From positions 888,057 to 952,056 of the forward strand of contig MU001502.1 of NCBI GenBank assembly GCA_010093485.1: 64,000 nucleotides of DNA, read 5' to 3'. The position numbers were made by a program, and so were the translations under genes. The notes under the pieces were generated by a model, which did no database searches, had not been told where the DNA came from, and saw only the letters and a list, made by a program, of their open reading frames with translations. This document shows positions 22,611 to 34,399 of this stretch, piece after piece. This stretch comes from Karstenula rhodostoma CBS 690.94. Its lineage: Eukaryota; Ascomycota; Dothideomycetes; Pleosporales; Didymosphaeriaceae. The first letter of the stretch is position 1; each line of letters starts with the position of its first letter.

Positions 22611-25409
22611 ATGGCTGCGGCCCTCCCAACGAGGCGCCCCAGGATCTTGTACCTGGACGCATACGACTCCTTCTCAAACAACGTTATCGCTCAAGTTGAG
22701 CAGAGCATCGATGCCGAAATCGTCAAATGCTACATCGACAGCGACCCAGATGCCTGGACCGTCCCAGAGGCATCCAAGGCACACGCTGCTTCCCCTGCAG
22801 CATTTATAGACTACGCCGAAACTTTCGATGCTGTCATCGCGGGACCTGGACCTGGCTCGGCAAAGCGTGACGAAGATGTGGGCTGGACGAAAGTGTTGTG
22901 GAAACTCCAAAATGACCACGTGCTGCCTGTTCTCGGTATATGCCTGGGTTTCCAGTCCATGTGCTTAGCCTTTGGAGCTAGCATTGATAAACTTGCAGAA
23001 CCACGCCACGGACTCGTTGCCAATATCCTGAATAACGGTTCATCCATCTTCAGCGGCACCAAGCAGCTATGCGCCACTCGATACCATTCATTACACGTTG
23101 TGCTCCACCACCGAATACAGGCAAAGAAAGCCGTGCGTTATCCTGCAGAACTGTGGGAGCCCACTGAGACGTGTCCGGAACTTCAGCCGCTGGCTTGGGA
23201 CTTTGATAACAAGCAGAATGGGGCTATTTTAATGGCTGCAAGACACACCACCAAGCCTTTTTGGGGCGTACAATTCCACCCTGAGTCGGTCTGCACAAAT
23301 GATGAAGGTGCTCGAATAATCAAGAATTGGTGGGCCGAAGCAAGCTCGTGGAATCGCAAACGCAATCTCGCAGCGCTTCTTAACACCAAATTCACTCAAC
23401 ACATCGCGGTTGGTGGTACGTCCCAGCCCAAACTTTCCTCAATCGAGGCGCTAGCTATGCGTCTTGTACTCGGGAACGCAGCATCACACGCAACAGTTCT
23501 CGATGTGCAATGTGCTACGACGGGAAGCGGACGATTGACCGTATCGGACGTTGTAGGGCTCTTTGACAGTCGTGGCGAATCAATAGTGCTTGAGTCGGGC
23601 CTACATCAAGACCTACGTCCGATGGACGCAGGCACCGGCCGACATAGCATCATCGGGCTGATCATCCCTGGCGAGACGATGCGTCTGCACTACTACACTC
23701 AAACACACGTCATGGAGCTTAGGGATGGCTATGACCAAATAGTACAGAAGTGGCACACACAAGATCCATGGCAATGGATTAGGGGCGTTATGTCACACCT
23801 GAGAAGCATGCTTGGCCAAAAGCCAAAGACGACAACGTGGGCACCATTCTGGGGCGGCTTGATGGGCTATGCGTCATACGAAGCAGGGTTGGAGACGATC
23901 AACATTCACTCGAAGCAAGAAGCTGAGTGCCCAGACATTTGCTTCGCGTACATTACGCGAAGCGTTGTGATAGATCATCAGCTGAAAAAGCTATACGTCC
24001 AGAGTATACGCAGCACTGACGACCAATCCTGGGTCGGTGAGTCTTTAGAGAAACTGTACGATGCCGTAGGTAGGAAGAGCTTGGAGTCAACGCCAAACCC
24101 GACACCACTGCCGAAACCAAACCCCTTCGAGCATCAGGACACCACACTGAGCACCTACCTCGCTTCTTGTACAAGATCAGTCGTCAATTACGAAAAATAC
24201 TGCGCTTCTGTTATCTCATGCCAAAAGCATATCGCAGATGGTGAGTAAACCCGCTACTACCTTAGACAATACGCATACTCAATTTGCATTTTGTACGCAG
24301 GTCAAAGCTACGAACTCTGCCTTACGAACACGAACAATATTCGCGCCCGTCGGCCCCGCATTTGCCGCCTTTCGAAACCCGAGGACAATGAACTCTCGTG
24401 GAAACTCTACAAGCGCCTCACTGCCCGCAATACCGCACCTTTCAGTGCGTACATGCGTGTTCATAACGTGCACATCTTGAGTTCATCGCCCGAACGGTGT
24501 ATTAGCTGGGACCGTCAGCAGACAGCACAGTGTCGTCCAATGAAAGGGACCGTGGCAAAAGCTCTAGGTTTCACGGCAGCAGATGCACACAACATCCTCT
24601 CCACTCCCAAAGAGCGTGCTGAGAATTTGATGATTGTTGATCTTGTCCGGCATCAACTCCACGGCGTATATGGCGCAGGTAATGTGCACGTGAATCAACT
24701 TATGCAAGTTGAGGAGTACGCAACAGTTTGGCAACTCGCGTCTGTAGTTGAAGGTATTCCATTCTCCATCACCAGCCGACAACTGCAGACGCCAGACAAT
24801 TCATGGGTGGACAACAAAGATTCCGCATCCGCACCCACACCCACCTTGCATAGTCAGGATACAGAACAATTGCTTGGCTTCGACGCATTCACACAATCGC
24901 TACCGGCATGCAGCATGACTGGTGCACCCAAGAAACGTTCTTGTGAACTCCTTAGAGACCTTGAAAACGGCCAACACCGCAGCATATACTCGGGCGTGCT
25001 AGGATACCTCGACATTGGTGGTGGAGGCGACTTCAGCGTCGTCACTCGCACCGCTGTAAAGATCGACGCTCCCAATCCAGCATCCGCTGTCGAAGACGTC
25101 TGGAGTATCGGGGCCGGCGGGGCCGTTACTGCGCTCAGCGACCCGCAAAGCGAGTACGATGAGATGCTGGCCAAATTCTCAAGTACAGCAGCGGCCTTTG
25201 AGGAGGATAGCGGCATCGAAGAGATGGAGAAAGAGACTGACTTGAGGGGCATATGGAGTAGGCTTATGGAGGTCGAGGAAGCCGACGACGGAGAAGACGG
25301 TGTTCTACCGTCAGCGCCGTTGCTCCTCAGGACTTTGCAGGATTTCCAGGCGGGACTCTTGTCCGGAGTGGTGAGGACCACTGATGAAATTGTTAGAGGA
25401 AGGGAATAA
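22611..25409 (+). CDS. ABZ1: Bifunctional aminodeoxychorismate synthase (PABA synthesis)
   Basis: Makes 4-amino-4-deoxychorismate from chorismate and glutamine, the first committed step to p-aminobenzoate and folate. Exons 22611-24240 and 24301-25409 (60-bp intron) encode 912 aa, matching fused fungal Abz1. The N-terminal class-I glutamine amidotransferase (about residues 12-245) has the nucleophile region LGICLGFQSM and FHPES supplying His/Glu. The chorismate-binding component I (about 370-860) has GQSYELCLTN at the intron join, SSSPERCI, CRPMKGT, AENLMIVDLVR, SMTGAPKKR and IYSGVLGYL. The lysine in PMKGT, where anthranilate synthase has alanine, marks this as aminodeoxychorismate synthase rather than TrpE. 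A divergent acidic segment ends the protein. The start is the ATG just before conserved RPRILYLDAYDSFSNN; see the upstream note. Confidence 0.94.
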
Positions 25410-25740
25410 AGAGGTAGGCCCTAGACGGTTTCACTATTCGCAAAGTCATAGAGGATACACCGCAGTGTGCATACGCACGATACCCCATATAGCGATATAA
25501 CAACAACCGATGAAATAGACATTCCTTCTCGGCACTGGCTTCGTAGCTGCGGGTAAGCAACCCATGCATTGCCATTTGCGTGCAGGCACGAGTGCCATCA
25601 TGCCTCGCTTTTGATTGCTTACTTCAGTGAAAGAGCCGTTTTCTATGACGGCCACTGATGAAGACGAGTGGGAGTTAGAACAAGATGAAACCCCGGCAGT
25701 TACCGTGCTTACCCGACAGGATCTCTAACTAGAAGCCCAA

Positions 25741-25747
25741 TGAGTCA
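25741..25747. promoter_or_regulatory. Gcn4/CpcA-type site TGAGTCA
   Basis: An exact TGASTCA consensus of the amino-acid-starvation bZIP factor (Gcn4, CPC-1, CpcA), 122 bp before the GNAT ATG. It is paired with a second site 32 bp downstream. Other single matches at 2701 and 3677 show the motif also occurs by chance. Confidence 0.4.
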
Positions 25748-25772
25748 GAGTGTATGATTGAACCGGAATGAT

Positions 25773-25779
25773 TGACTCA
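25773..25779. promoter_or_regulatory. Gcn4/CpcA-type site TGACTCA
   Basis: A second exact TGASTCA match, 90 bp before the GNAT ATG, spaced about three helical turns from the first site. Two within 40 bp favour real cross-pathway control. Confidence 0.4.
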
Positions 25780-25868
25780 CGAATTTTCTTCCAGATAACA
25801 CAGTCCCATATTAATCATTGCTTCATTATATTACATGTGTTGGGTATACCATAACCCATCATTCGGCC

Positions 25869-26582
25869 ATGTCCACGTTCCACCTCCAACCCCTCCACCT
25901 CGCAGACTTCGACACCCTAATCTCCCACTCTCTTTCCAGTCCCCCAGGCGAAGACCTCGTGGGACCCCCAACCCCACTTTGCTGCCCCGTCACCACGCAA
26001 GAAGAAGCTTCAGCTCGGCTCGCCTTCCACTTCGCCAAGCAGCGCGCCCGCGTCCTCGGCGACCCCACAGTGCGGTATATGAAAGTAGTCGAGCGCAGTT
26101 CTGCAAACGCGAACGACGAGGACATCATCAGCATAGCGCGCTGGCACTATTACCCCACTGGCTACAACTTCACTCGCGACATCCATTGGGAGACACACAA
26201 TGATCCTGCTGCCGACCTCGTTCCAAAAGGCTTCAATATTGCGCTTCACAACCACATCCTCACTAGGCGTGACGCGGCGCGGAGCGAATGGATGGCCGCG
26301 GGTGAGCCGTGCTGGGTGCTGATGCACATGGTGACGCATCCGAGGCATCGCGGGAAGGGCGCGGCGGGGATGCTGATCAGATGGGGCATCGATCAGGCAG
26401 AGAGGGATGGCGTGCCCACGTACCTCGAGGCCGGTGTCATGGGGAGGCCCATCTATGAGCGGTACGGGTTTGCTCAGATGGGTGAGCTGTTAGAGGTGGA
26501 TTTGAGGGAGGGGGGAGGTGATGGGGTTTTTGTGATGTGTAAGATGGGATATTTTCCGCAAAGAAGGAGGATAGGCGTGTAA
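25869..26582 (+). CDS. GNAT-family N-acetyltransferase
   Basis: A single-exon gene of 237 aa. The acetyl-CoA-binding motif A is clear: VTHPRHRGKGAAGMLI (about residues 157-172), fitting R/Q-x-x-G-x-G/A, followed by the GNAT motif B region (YLEAGVMGRPIYERYGF). The N-terminal third (LHLADFDTLISHSL) has the usual fungal GNAT beginning, with a conserved arrangement of acidic residues. Substrate is unknown; small-molecule or peptide acetylation is the usual role of this fungal group. The start is the first ATG of the frame. The gene is the last before the AT-rich block, which begins about 60 bp beyond its stop. Two Gcn4-type sites precede it. Confidence 0.9.
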   Translation: MSTFHLQPLHLADFDTLISHSLSSPPGEDLVGPPTPLCCPVTTQEEASARLAFHFAKQRARVLGDPTVRYMKVVERSSANANDEDIISIARWHYYPTGYNFTRDIHWETHNDPAADLVPKGFNIALHNHILTRRDAARSEWMAAGEPCWVLMHMVTHPRHRGKGAAGMLIRWGIDQAERDGVPTYLEAGVMGRPIYERYGFAQMGELLEVDLREGGGDGVFVMCKMGYFPQRRRIGV

Positions 26583-26983
26583 TGGGGGACCTCACCTAGT
26601 TTTTTATATGAGAATAACATTAGTACACTGAGCACCCACCACGATTAAGTAGTAGAGGCAAGTAAAGATGGTATATTAGATAAGATAGTAAAGAGTAATA
26701 TAGATAGAGTATACTATATTAAAGTATTAGGAAAAGTTACTCGCCTATACCTACTATAGTGCTTTTAAAAGGTAGTAACTCTTTAGTCTTCTATTTATAA
26801 TTCCTAGCCTCTTAAATATAATTTTTAGTTTCCTATTAATACTAGTATACCCCTACTTAGTACTAGATATAAACCTCCCCTATTAAAAGTTAGCCTTTAA
26901 ATACTATATATAAATAGTATTACTTTTTATTAAGTATTTCTATAGGGGTAGCTAGTAAATTACTATAAAATAGTAGCTACTTA

Positions 26984-27144
26984 GTACTACGCCCTTTCTA
27001 GTTAGCCTGTATATAGATACTAGATATATCTTAGCTACTTTTTTAGTCCCCCTTTATTCGTGTATTAGTAAAGTATAATATACCTTTTTATCCCCTCTAC
27101 TTTATTAAGTTACCCTACCTTATAGTGAATCTCTATAATATATA
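26984..27144. repeat. Dispersed ~160-bp repeat, copy 1
   Basis: This copy shares the run TTTATTCGTGTATTAGTAAA and most of its length with copies at 34871-35028 and 45566-45725. The 9-bp TAGTAGCTA occurs on both sides (26971-26979 and 27145-27153). It is too short to code and is probably a non-autonomous element or solo terminus. Confidence 0.7.
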
Positions 27145-27166
27145 TAGTAGCTAAAATTATAATTTT

Positions 27167-27787
27167 AATAGGGGGGGTTTTTTTTTTTTTTTTTAATATA
27201 AAGCTACTATTATAACTATCTAGTAATAAGGAAATATCTAGAAATACTATATAAATCTATTAAAAAACTCTAAAGATAGTATTATTTATAATAAAATAAA
27301 ATATCTATAGTACTAGACTTAATTAACTAAATATTAACCTATATAAATATTATATAATACTATATTATAATACTATAATACTATAATACTATAATACTAT
27401 AATACTATAATACTATAATACTATATAATAAATAATAATTTTTTAATAATTTATTTTAGATATTTAGTAATCTATTTAGACTTCTCTATAATTATATATT
27501 AGATATTAGCGAATAAGGAGTATATTACTCTACTAGTATTATATAGTATTATAGTATTATAGTATTATAGTATTATAATATTATAGTATTATAGTATTGT
27601 GGTATTGTGGTATTACTATATTATATAATATATATAGATAGGTTAATATTTAGTTAATTAAGTCTAGTATTATAGGTACCCTTCTTTCTTTTTTATTATA
27701 AATAGTACTATTTTTTAAAGCTATTTAATAGAATTATATAGTATTTCTAGATATTTTCTTATTATTAGGTAGTTATAATAGTAGCTT

Positions 27788-27825
<38 letters not shown>

Positions 27826-27828
27826 ATT
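27167..27828. mobile_element. 662-bp foldback element with T/A-tract ends
   Basis: The left arm (27167 to about 27431) and right arm (about 27531-27828) are imperfect reverse complements over more than 250 bp. Each arm starts AATAGG, a homopolymer run (17 T on the left, 29 A on the right), then AATATAAAGCTACTATTATA. Both arms end inward in an 8-bp tandem array, CTATAATA on the left and its complement on the right; the roughly 100-bp loop is not repetitive. No coding capacity is seen. The structure fits a MITE or foldback transposon that could form a long hairpin. Confidence 0.75.
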
Positions 27829-27961
27829 TAGATTTTTATTAATCTATATTAAAACTAAGAAATATTAGTAATCTAAAATATTAGTTTAATAGAGTTATAT
27901 CTATAATCTATTTTATAATTTTATAATTTTAGATTTTTTTATAATCCTTTATAGTTTAGTA

Positions 27962-27998
27962 CAGTAGGGTGACAGAAAGAAAAAGTATACTTTTTTTT
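27962..27998 (+). repeat. Left terminal inverted repeat of the Tc1 element
   Basis: These 37 bp are the exact reverse complement of 30040-30076. The outer bases are CAGTAGGGTGACAG and the inner end is a T run. Confidence 0.88.
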
Positions 27999-28349
27999 AA
28001 TAGTTTTTAAAGCTTTATAACTTGGCTAATATAGCTCCTATAGTTAAGCTAAATATACCGTTTTAAAGAGAAAGTTTAGGAGATTAGCGTGATTCATTTA
28101 GATTAAGCTTAGTCAGCACTAGTAAAAACTTATAAGTCACTAATTTAAGGAAATATTTTTAGGCTAGGTTTCTACCCCTATAACTTTTTAACTAGCGTAT
28201 AAAAAACTTTAGTTTAAATATATATAAGACCTTTATAATAGCTCTATTTATACCTGAATTTATAGATTAGTTAAATAATAAATTAAAATAAATAATTAAG
28301 AAAAGAATATTTCTAGTTTTTTAGTAAAAGGATAATATTAAGTAATTAT

Positions 28350-29612
28350 TTAATACTTAGTATAATATCCTTTAGCCTCTTTTACTACCTCCCAACACCT
28401 AGGTATAGATAAAATACAATTATCTATTATTTCCTGGGGAATTAAATCCTACTCTTCTTTAATAGCCCTAATATATAGGCCTATACTTTCACTAGAAGTC
28501 CTATAACCTAAAGAACCTCTAGGTCTTTTATTTAGCCTATCTTTAAGAATAGCCCAAATATTTTCAATAGGATTTAAATCCAGACTATAGGGGGGGTATG
28601 GATAAAGAGATATTTTATTTCTCTTAAACTACTCCTCTACCGCCCTAGCCCTATGGATTTTAGAGTTATCCTGTTGAAATTTCTAACCTATAAATTAATT
28701 AGTATATATAAAAAGATTATTTAAAAAAATCTTTAATTATATATATATATAATTAAAAGAATTAATTAAAAAGGGGTAAAAAAGGATTATTAAACTTACT
28801 AGCTTTTATATGGCGTTTAACTATAGGATTTAAAATCCTACTAATATAGGCCTTATGTTCAAAGTTCGTTTTAGTTTCCGGAGTCTTTAGGATAACTAAT
28901 TCGGATCTTCCTCCTATCTAAATTAATCCCTAAACTTGGATAGTTATATCCCGGCCTATAATTAAGTCAATTTAATAGTTATTAAAAAACTAAAATTATA
29001 GAAAAATAGAGAAATTTTTTCTCTATAATTCTATAATTTTAAAAGTTAGAAAAACTTACTTTTATCACCAGAATTAACCATTTGAGGTCCTACTTTAGAA
29101 TTTCCCCTTTTTCTATAGTATTCCCTCCTACTTCCGTGTCCTCTTTGGATAGCAGCTTTGTCAGAAAATATAACCTTATTAAGGTTTTTTTCCTGAATTT
29201 TTTTAGGAATTTCTTTAATGTAAATAAGCCTATTTTTAGCTTTAAAAGTATTTAGAATAGGCTTTTTACTAGCCACGTTTATATTATATCCCTCCTTTTT
29301 TAATAGCCTTTATAAACCCCTAGTAGAAAGGTCTATATTATTTTCTAATAATAGCCTCCTATTTTCCTTTTTAGGACTTCTAGTTAAGTCCCTATTAATA
29401 ACTCTTTTTTCTCTACTAGAGGTCTTACTAATTCTACCTAAACTAACTCTTTTAAGGCTATAATTATTTATTTCTTTCTTTCTAATACGTTGTATAGTAT
29501 TTTCTATACTTCTTTTATTTTTTTTTAGTGTAGTAGCTATTTTTTCCATAGAGATATTTATCTTTAAAAGAAGAGAAACTTCAGTTTCGAGTTTAGAAAG
29601 AGTAGGAGCCAT
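28350..29612 (-). pseudogene. Tc1/mariner transposase, nonsense-mutated
   Basis: Three exon-like blocks on the minus strand (29060-29612, 28800-28955, 28350-28687) are joined by two GT-AG introns of 104 and 112 bp, both with GTAAGT donors. The N-terminal helix-turn-helix begins MAPTLSKLETEVSLLL. The catalytic aspartates and glutamate survive in IFSDKAAI, FQQDN and NPIENIW; 34 residues separate the last two, the DD34E spacing. Six in-frame stops (one TAA at 29310 and five TAG) interrupt it, several at positions where relatives have tryptophan, as expected of TGG-to-TAG changes by RIP. The introns are my inference from phase and splice signals. Confidence 0.85.
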
Positions 29613-30039
29613 TTTAAAGGTATTTTAAGGAAATAGGTAAAAAGAAAAATTTTTCTAAAAGATTTTACTAATATTAAATCTATACTAAAAATATTACATA
29701 ATTAGGGCTTACCTAACTAGCGTAGAATTTTTTAAAAATTAAATATTAAAATAATTAGATAAAAAACCTATCCCAAAAAATTGCTTACGTAATCTACGCT
29801 AAGCCTATATTAGGTAGTAAAAAAATTAGATTTTTCCTAACGCTAGTTAAAAAGTTATAGGTCTTTACTTTTTTAAAAAAAAAGATTAGGTTTTTACCCC
29901 TTAGATAAACTTTTATATTGCTTACTAATCTGGCATTTTAAATACTAGTCTTAAAGAGGAAGTTACTAGTACTAAAACTATATAATTTTTATAATTATAG
30001 CCCCTATACTCGTAGAGTTATATAGGTTTAAAAATCTTA

Positions 30040-30076
30040 AAAAAAAAGTATACTTTTTCTTTCTGTCACCCTACTG
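30040..30076 (-). repeat. Right terminal inverted repeat of the Tc1 element
   Basis: These 37 bp are the exact reverse complement of 27962-27998, with TA following at 30077-30078. Confidence 0.88.
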
Positions 30077-30201
30077 TAGTTATTAATAGTTTAAGTAGTA
30101 GTTTTTATTAATAAACCTATTTATATTTAAGTAATATAAATAAATATATAAAATTATTTTTAAACTAATATATAGCTTTTATATATTTAAATATAATTTA
30201 A

Positions 30202-31257
30202 TATAATACTTTACGAGCTTAGATAAGCTATAGTAAAACTTAATAAAGGAACTTAATAGGGTACTAAAATATAAATATTTTAAATAGTTTAAAAATTATA
30301 GATTATTCTCCTTTAGTAGGTTTTTACCTATATAAAAACTAGACTAGATATATATATTTCTTATAATTAGATCTAAATTAGATATATACTAAATAATTAT
30401 AGAATACTTATAATTTAGAGTAAATTAGTTAACTATTAGTATTAAATATTAGTACTATTATTAGTTAGTTAGTTACCTTAATAGTAAAATAATAGATAAG
30501 AAGTTATATTATTCTCTATATAGTATTATATAATATAGTTATTTATTATCTACTATCTCTATTATTTCTATACTATATACTATATTTATTAGATCTTATT
30601 AAGTATTAAATATTTTTATTTTTTTTTATTATATTTATTACTATAGTATCTCTAGTCTAGTCTATTATTAATAGCTAAATATATAATAACTTTATAAAAA
30701 TTAAAATAATTAAATATTTATTAAAAGACTACCTAGCTATTTATATCTAAATTATAGATAATTATTTTAAGGTTTTAGAGTATTAGTTACTAATAAAAGA
30801 TAGTCTTTTAGAATTCCTTATACTAGTTTTCTTCTAATCCCTTTTTAAAAGTCTAGTTACTCTAAAATATAGAGTTATAACTAATAAGGCTAAAGATATA
30901 TAAAACTATATTATTAAAAAAAAAAATAATTTAAATTTAGTAAATTCTTTATTTATAAAGAGTTTTTTTTTTTACTACTAAAAATAAACTATAGAGTTAT
31001 AGAACTTATTTAAGTATATATATAAAATATAGAATAAATAAAAATATAAGTAAAAAAGATAAATACTAAGTAAATTCTATATTTTATTATTATTAAGTAT
31101 ACTATTAACTCTAGAAATAGATATTATATTAAGGCTAGTAATATATATAAATAATAGTATATAGTTTTTTTTTCTTTTATAGATAGTAGTAATATCTAAT
31201 AGGGTATATAGTATTTCTTTATTATAAAATATATAGGCTAGATATATATATATCTAT
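30202..31257 (+). repeat. Copia left LTR (1.06-kb direct repeat, copy 1)
   Basis: Matches 46861-47916 along its whole length with mostly transition differences. It is the more mutated copy; for example ACGAGCTTAGATAAGC here reads CGCGAGCTTAGGTAAGC there. It ends at the start of the Gypsy LTR. Confidence 0.7.
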
Positions 31258-31784
31258 TATAAGGGGTTTTCTATATATCTAATCTAGATTTATATCTTAA
31301 GGATTATTCGAGGAATAAGATATAATAGAGATAAATATAAAATTAAATAATAATTCTATATTATAATAGAATATAATATAATAATACTAAAAGAAAATTA
31401 AGTATTTATATATATATAAATAGCTTTAATTTAAGTATAAAAGTAAATTACTTTTAAATAATATTTTAAATTAACTATAAAGAATAGAAATTATATAGAG
31501 ATTCTTCTAGATTATATACTAGTTATTCTAATTTTTATTATTCTAGAATCCCCTAGTTTACTTCTATAGATTCTATTTTCTTAGTAAAAGTATCTACTCT
31601 ACTTCTACTAAAATCTAGTACTTTTAGAATCTTATACTTTTAATAGGATTATATTTATATAATTTATAATATAAGCTATTTTATAAGTTTCTATATAAAT
31701 ACTTATTAGCTTTATTTCTATTACTAATATTTTATATATAATTCTTTTCTTCTTTCTAGTCTAGTTCTATTATAATTATAATAT
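31258..31784 (-). repeat. Gypsy A LTR (3' LTR)
   Basis: Aligns end to end with 38227-38753, both 527 bp. Compared with the Gypsy B LTRs it carries an extra 27 bp at about 31,440-31,475. Confidence 0.75.
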
Positions 31785-34399
31785 TATCCCTCTTTTTAAA
31801 ATTATTATTTTAATATCTTATTATTACCTTATAACCTACTATTATAGTATAGTCTAGGGGTATAAAGATTTATTTTTTTTATACCTTTAAATATAGTATT
31901 ATATTCTCCTCTAGATTTTCTAAGCCTCTCTAATTATATCTAAGGTACTAAAATAATTATTAACTAATTATTATTATATCTATACTAATAAGATTTATTA
32001 TTATAATCTAATAATACTAATAAAGTACGTTTATTATATAGAGAAGAAGGTTCTAAAGTATTTTATAAATATTTTAACTAGGGAGTATACTATATATATT
32101 ACTATTTATATAGAATATAGTTTTTAGGTTTCTAAAAAAGAGTAGGAATATATTTAGTTTAAAAAGTATAAAAAATATCTTACTCTTTTTTATACTAAAA
32201 CTAAGGTTACTTATCTAAAAGTAAAAATTATAGAAATAAAAGAGTAGAAATAGTTATTTATAATTTATAATACTTATATACTTAATATACTAGATTATCT
32301 AGAAGAGAAGGCTTTAAAAAGTATAAATACTAGTATTACTTCTATATTACTATTATATAGACTCTTAACTAATCTAGACTAGTTATAAACTAATTCTTCT
32401 ATTATTAATTCTTTTACCTTTTTTAACTTTTTTTTTAATTTTAAATTAATATTTTTATTAACTAACTCTCTTAGAATTAATCTTTTACTATTAACTAATA
32501 GAAGTTCTCTAGTAGTTTTTTATAATTTATAAAGTTTTCTTTTAGTTTTTAAATATTATACTATTCTATCTATTCTTTCTATTTAACTAGATATTTTTAC
32601 TAACCCTTAATTATTTATAGATTCTTAATTACTTTAATTTTATATTTATTATCTTTTAACTCTAGTTAGGTTTTAATTAGAGTATTTAGAGGTACTAGTT
32701 CTAAAAGTAATTTATAAAAGGTAGAGTATATTTTTATACTTATTAATAAAAGTAACTTAATTATAACTAGTTTTTTTATTTTTTATACTTTAAAAGGTTT
32801 TATCTAAAAGTAATCTAGTTTCTTACTTAATTACTTTATTTTTAGATTTTTCTATAATAGGAAAACTTTATTCCTCTTTTTAAGGGTTAGCTTTTTAATC
32901 TTTTATTTATTTATATTTTTAGATACTATAAGGGCTTTATAGGTAATCCTTTTCTATAAAACTTTATAAAGTTTTTTTATTTTCTAAACTTTATTTTAGA
33001 CTTTAGTAGAGATACTTTCTATATCCTTTAAATTTTAATAAGTAATTAATTTATATCTATAATTTATATAGTAGGGTAAGTATTTTATTATACCTAATTT
33101 TAAATTATTATATACTAACTATATAGTTAATAGGAGTTCTATTTAATTATTTTATTACTTATTAATATAGAACTATAGATACTATTTAAATATCTAATTT
33201 ATATATTTTATCTATTTATTTATTTTAGAATAAAAGCTTATTTATAACTTTTAGTTTATTTCTAAAGCTATAGTAAAAGTATTCTAATATTTTAAAATAA
33301 AGAGTTTATTTCTATTTATAATAAATTCTTTTAGTAGTTTATACTTAGAAAATAATATATTATTTACTTTATAGGCTAGTTCCTCTACTATTATAGACTT
33401 TTCTATAGGCCTAAACTTAGCTATTTTTATAAATTTATATACTATTACTATAATAGTATTATATATATACTTTATTTCTAGCGATAGTAATCTTAGAAGT
33501 TTTATAATAAAATTTATTATTATACTTTACTATAATTATTTTACTATAGGTAGTAATTATAGAAGTTTATAAAATTTATATCTCTTAGACTTATTTTTAT
33601 AGTAAACTAAATAGTTACTTATCTTCTATATTATTAGCTATTTAAGCTTAGAAATAATATATTTATTTATAATATAATATATTATCTTTTTAATATCTAG
33701 ATATCCCTATTCTTTTAATTTATATAGTTTTCTAATTAGAATAGATATATATCTATTATTAATAATAATCTACTATTAGTAATCTTATCTAGTTTTATTA
33801 AAATTATACTTAAAAAGGTTATATTCCTCTTTTTAGCCTTAATTAAATTTCTAGTAGTTCTAGAAGTTTTATACTTTTAATTTTATATATTTTAGACTAG
33901 CTATCTATACTCTAATCTTTAACTAATTATATTTAAGTATATTATTTTTATATTTATATAGTACTATATTATATAATTTAATCTTATTTTTAATTAAGTT
34001 TAATTATCTATTTAAGGCGTCTACTATATTATTAAGAGTTCTAGATTAATAATAAATTATAAAATTAAAATTTATTAAGAATTCTACCTATTATATCTAT
34101 TATTAATTAAGCTTCTTAATTAATATAAAGCTAGTAAGATTCTAGTAATTTATTTATATCTCTATTTTAAAGTAGGCTCCTATAAGCTATATTTTTTATT
34201 ATTTAAAAATATTTACTATTACTAGTAGTTCCTTATTATAAATATTATAGTTAAGTTTTACTCTAAAGAACTTATATAAATAGTAAAATATTAGTCTCTA
34301 TTTTCTATTTTTATTTAGTTATAAAAGAATTACTTCTAATATATAGTTAGATATATTTATTTTAACCCTAGTTAGTTTTTATAGATTAAATATTTATAA

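Larger units (their letters stand above)
25410..25868. other. Intergenic: GNAT promoter region
   Basis: These 459 bp separate ABZ1 from the GNAT gene on the same strand. The only notable content is the pair of Gcn4/CpcA-type sites annotated separately. No open frame with recognisable features is present. Confidence 0.5.
27962..30076 (-). mobile_element. Tc1/mariner-type DNA transposon, DD34E
   Basis: A 2,115-bp element with perfect 37-bp terminal inverted repeats opening CAGTAGGGTGACAG, flanked on both sides by TA, the target duplication of this superfamily. The inverted similarity continues inward with divergence to about 250 bp (for example CCTATAACTTTTTAACTAGCG-type sequence at 28178-28198 matched inverted at 29841-29861). 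It retains many CpA and TpG sites, so it suffered much less RIP than the surrounding retroelements and is probably younger. Confidence 0.9.

Noticed and set aside
2907..26582. Siderophore or other secondary-metabolite gene cluster
   Set aside because: No NRPS, PKS, terpene synthase or tailoring set is present; the transporter and FAD enzyme sit among housekeeping genes.
27355..27610. CRISPR-like array from regularly spaced repeats
   Set aside because: It is a contiguous 8-bp tandem repeat without spacers, in a eukaryotic foldback element.
29046..29612. Two small independent minus-strand genes
   Set aside because: They are parts of a single transposase separated by one TAA at 29310.
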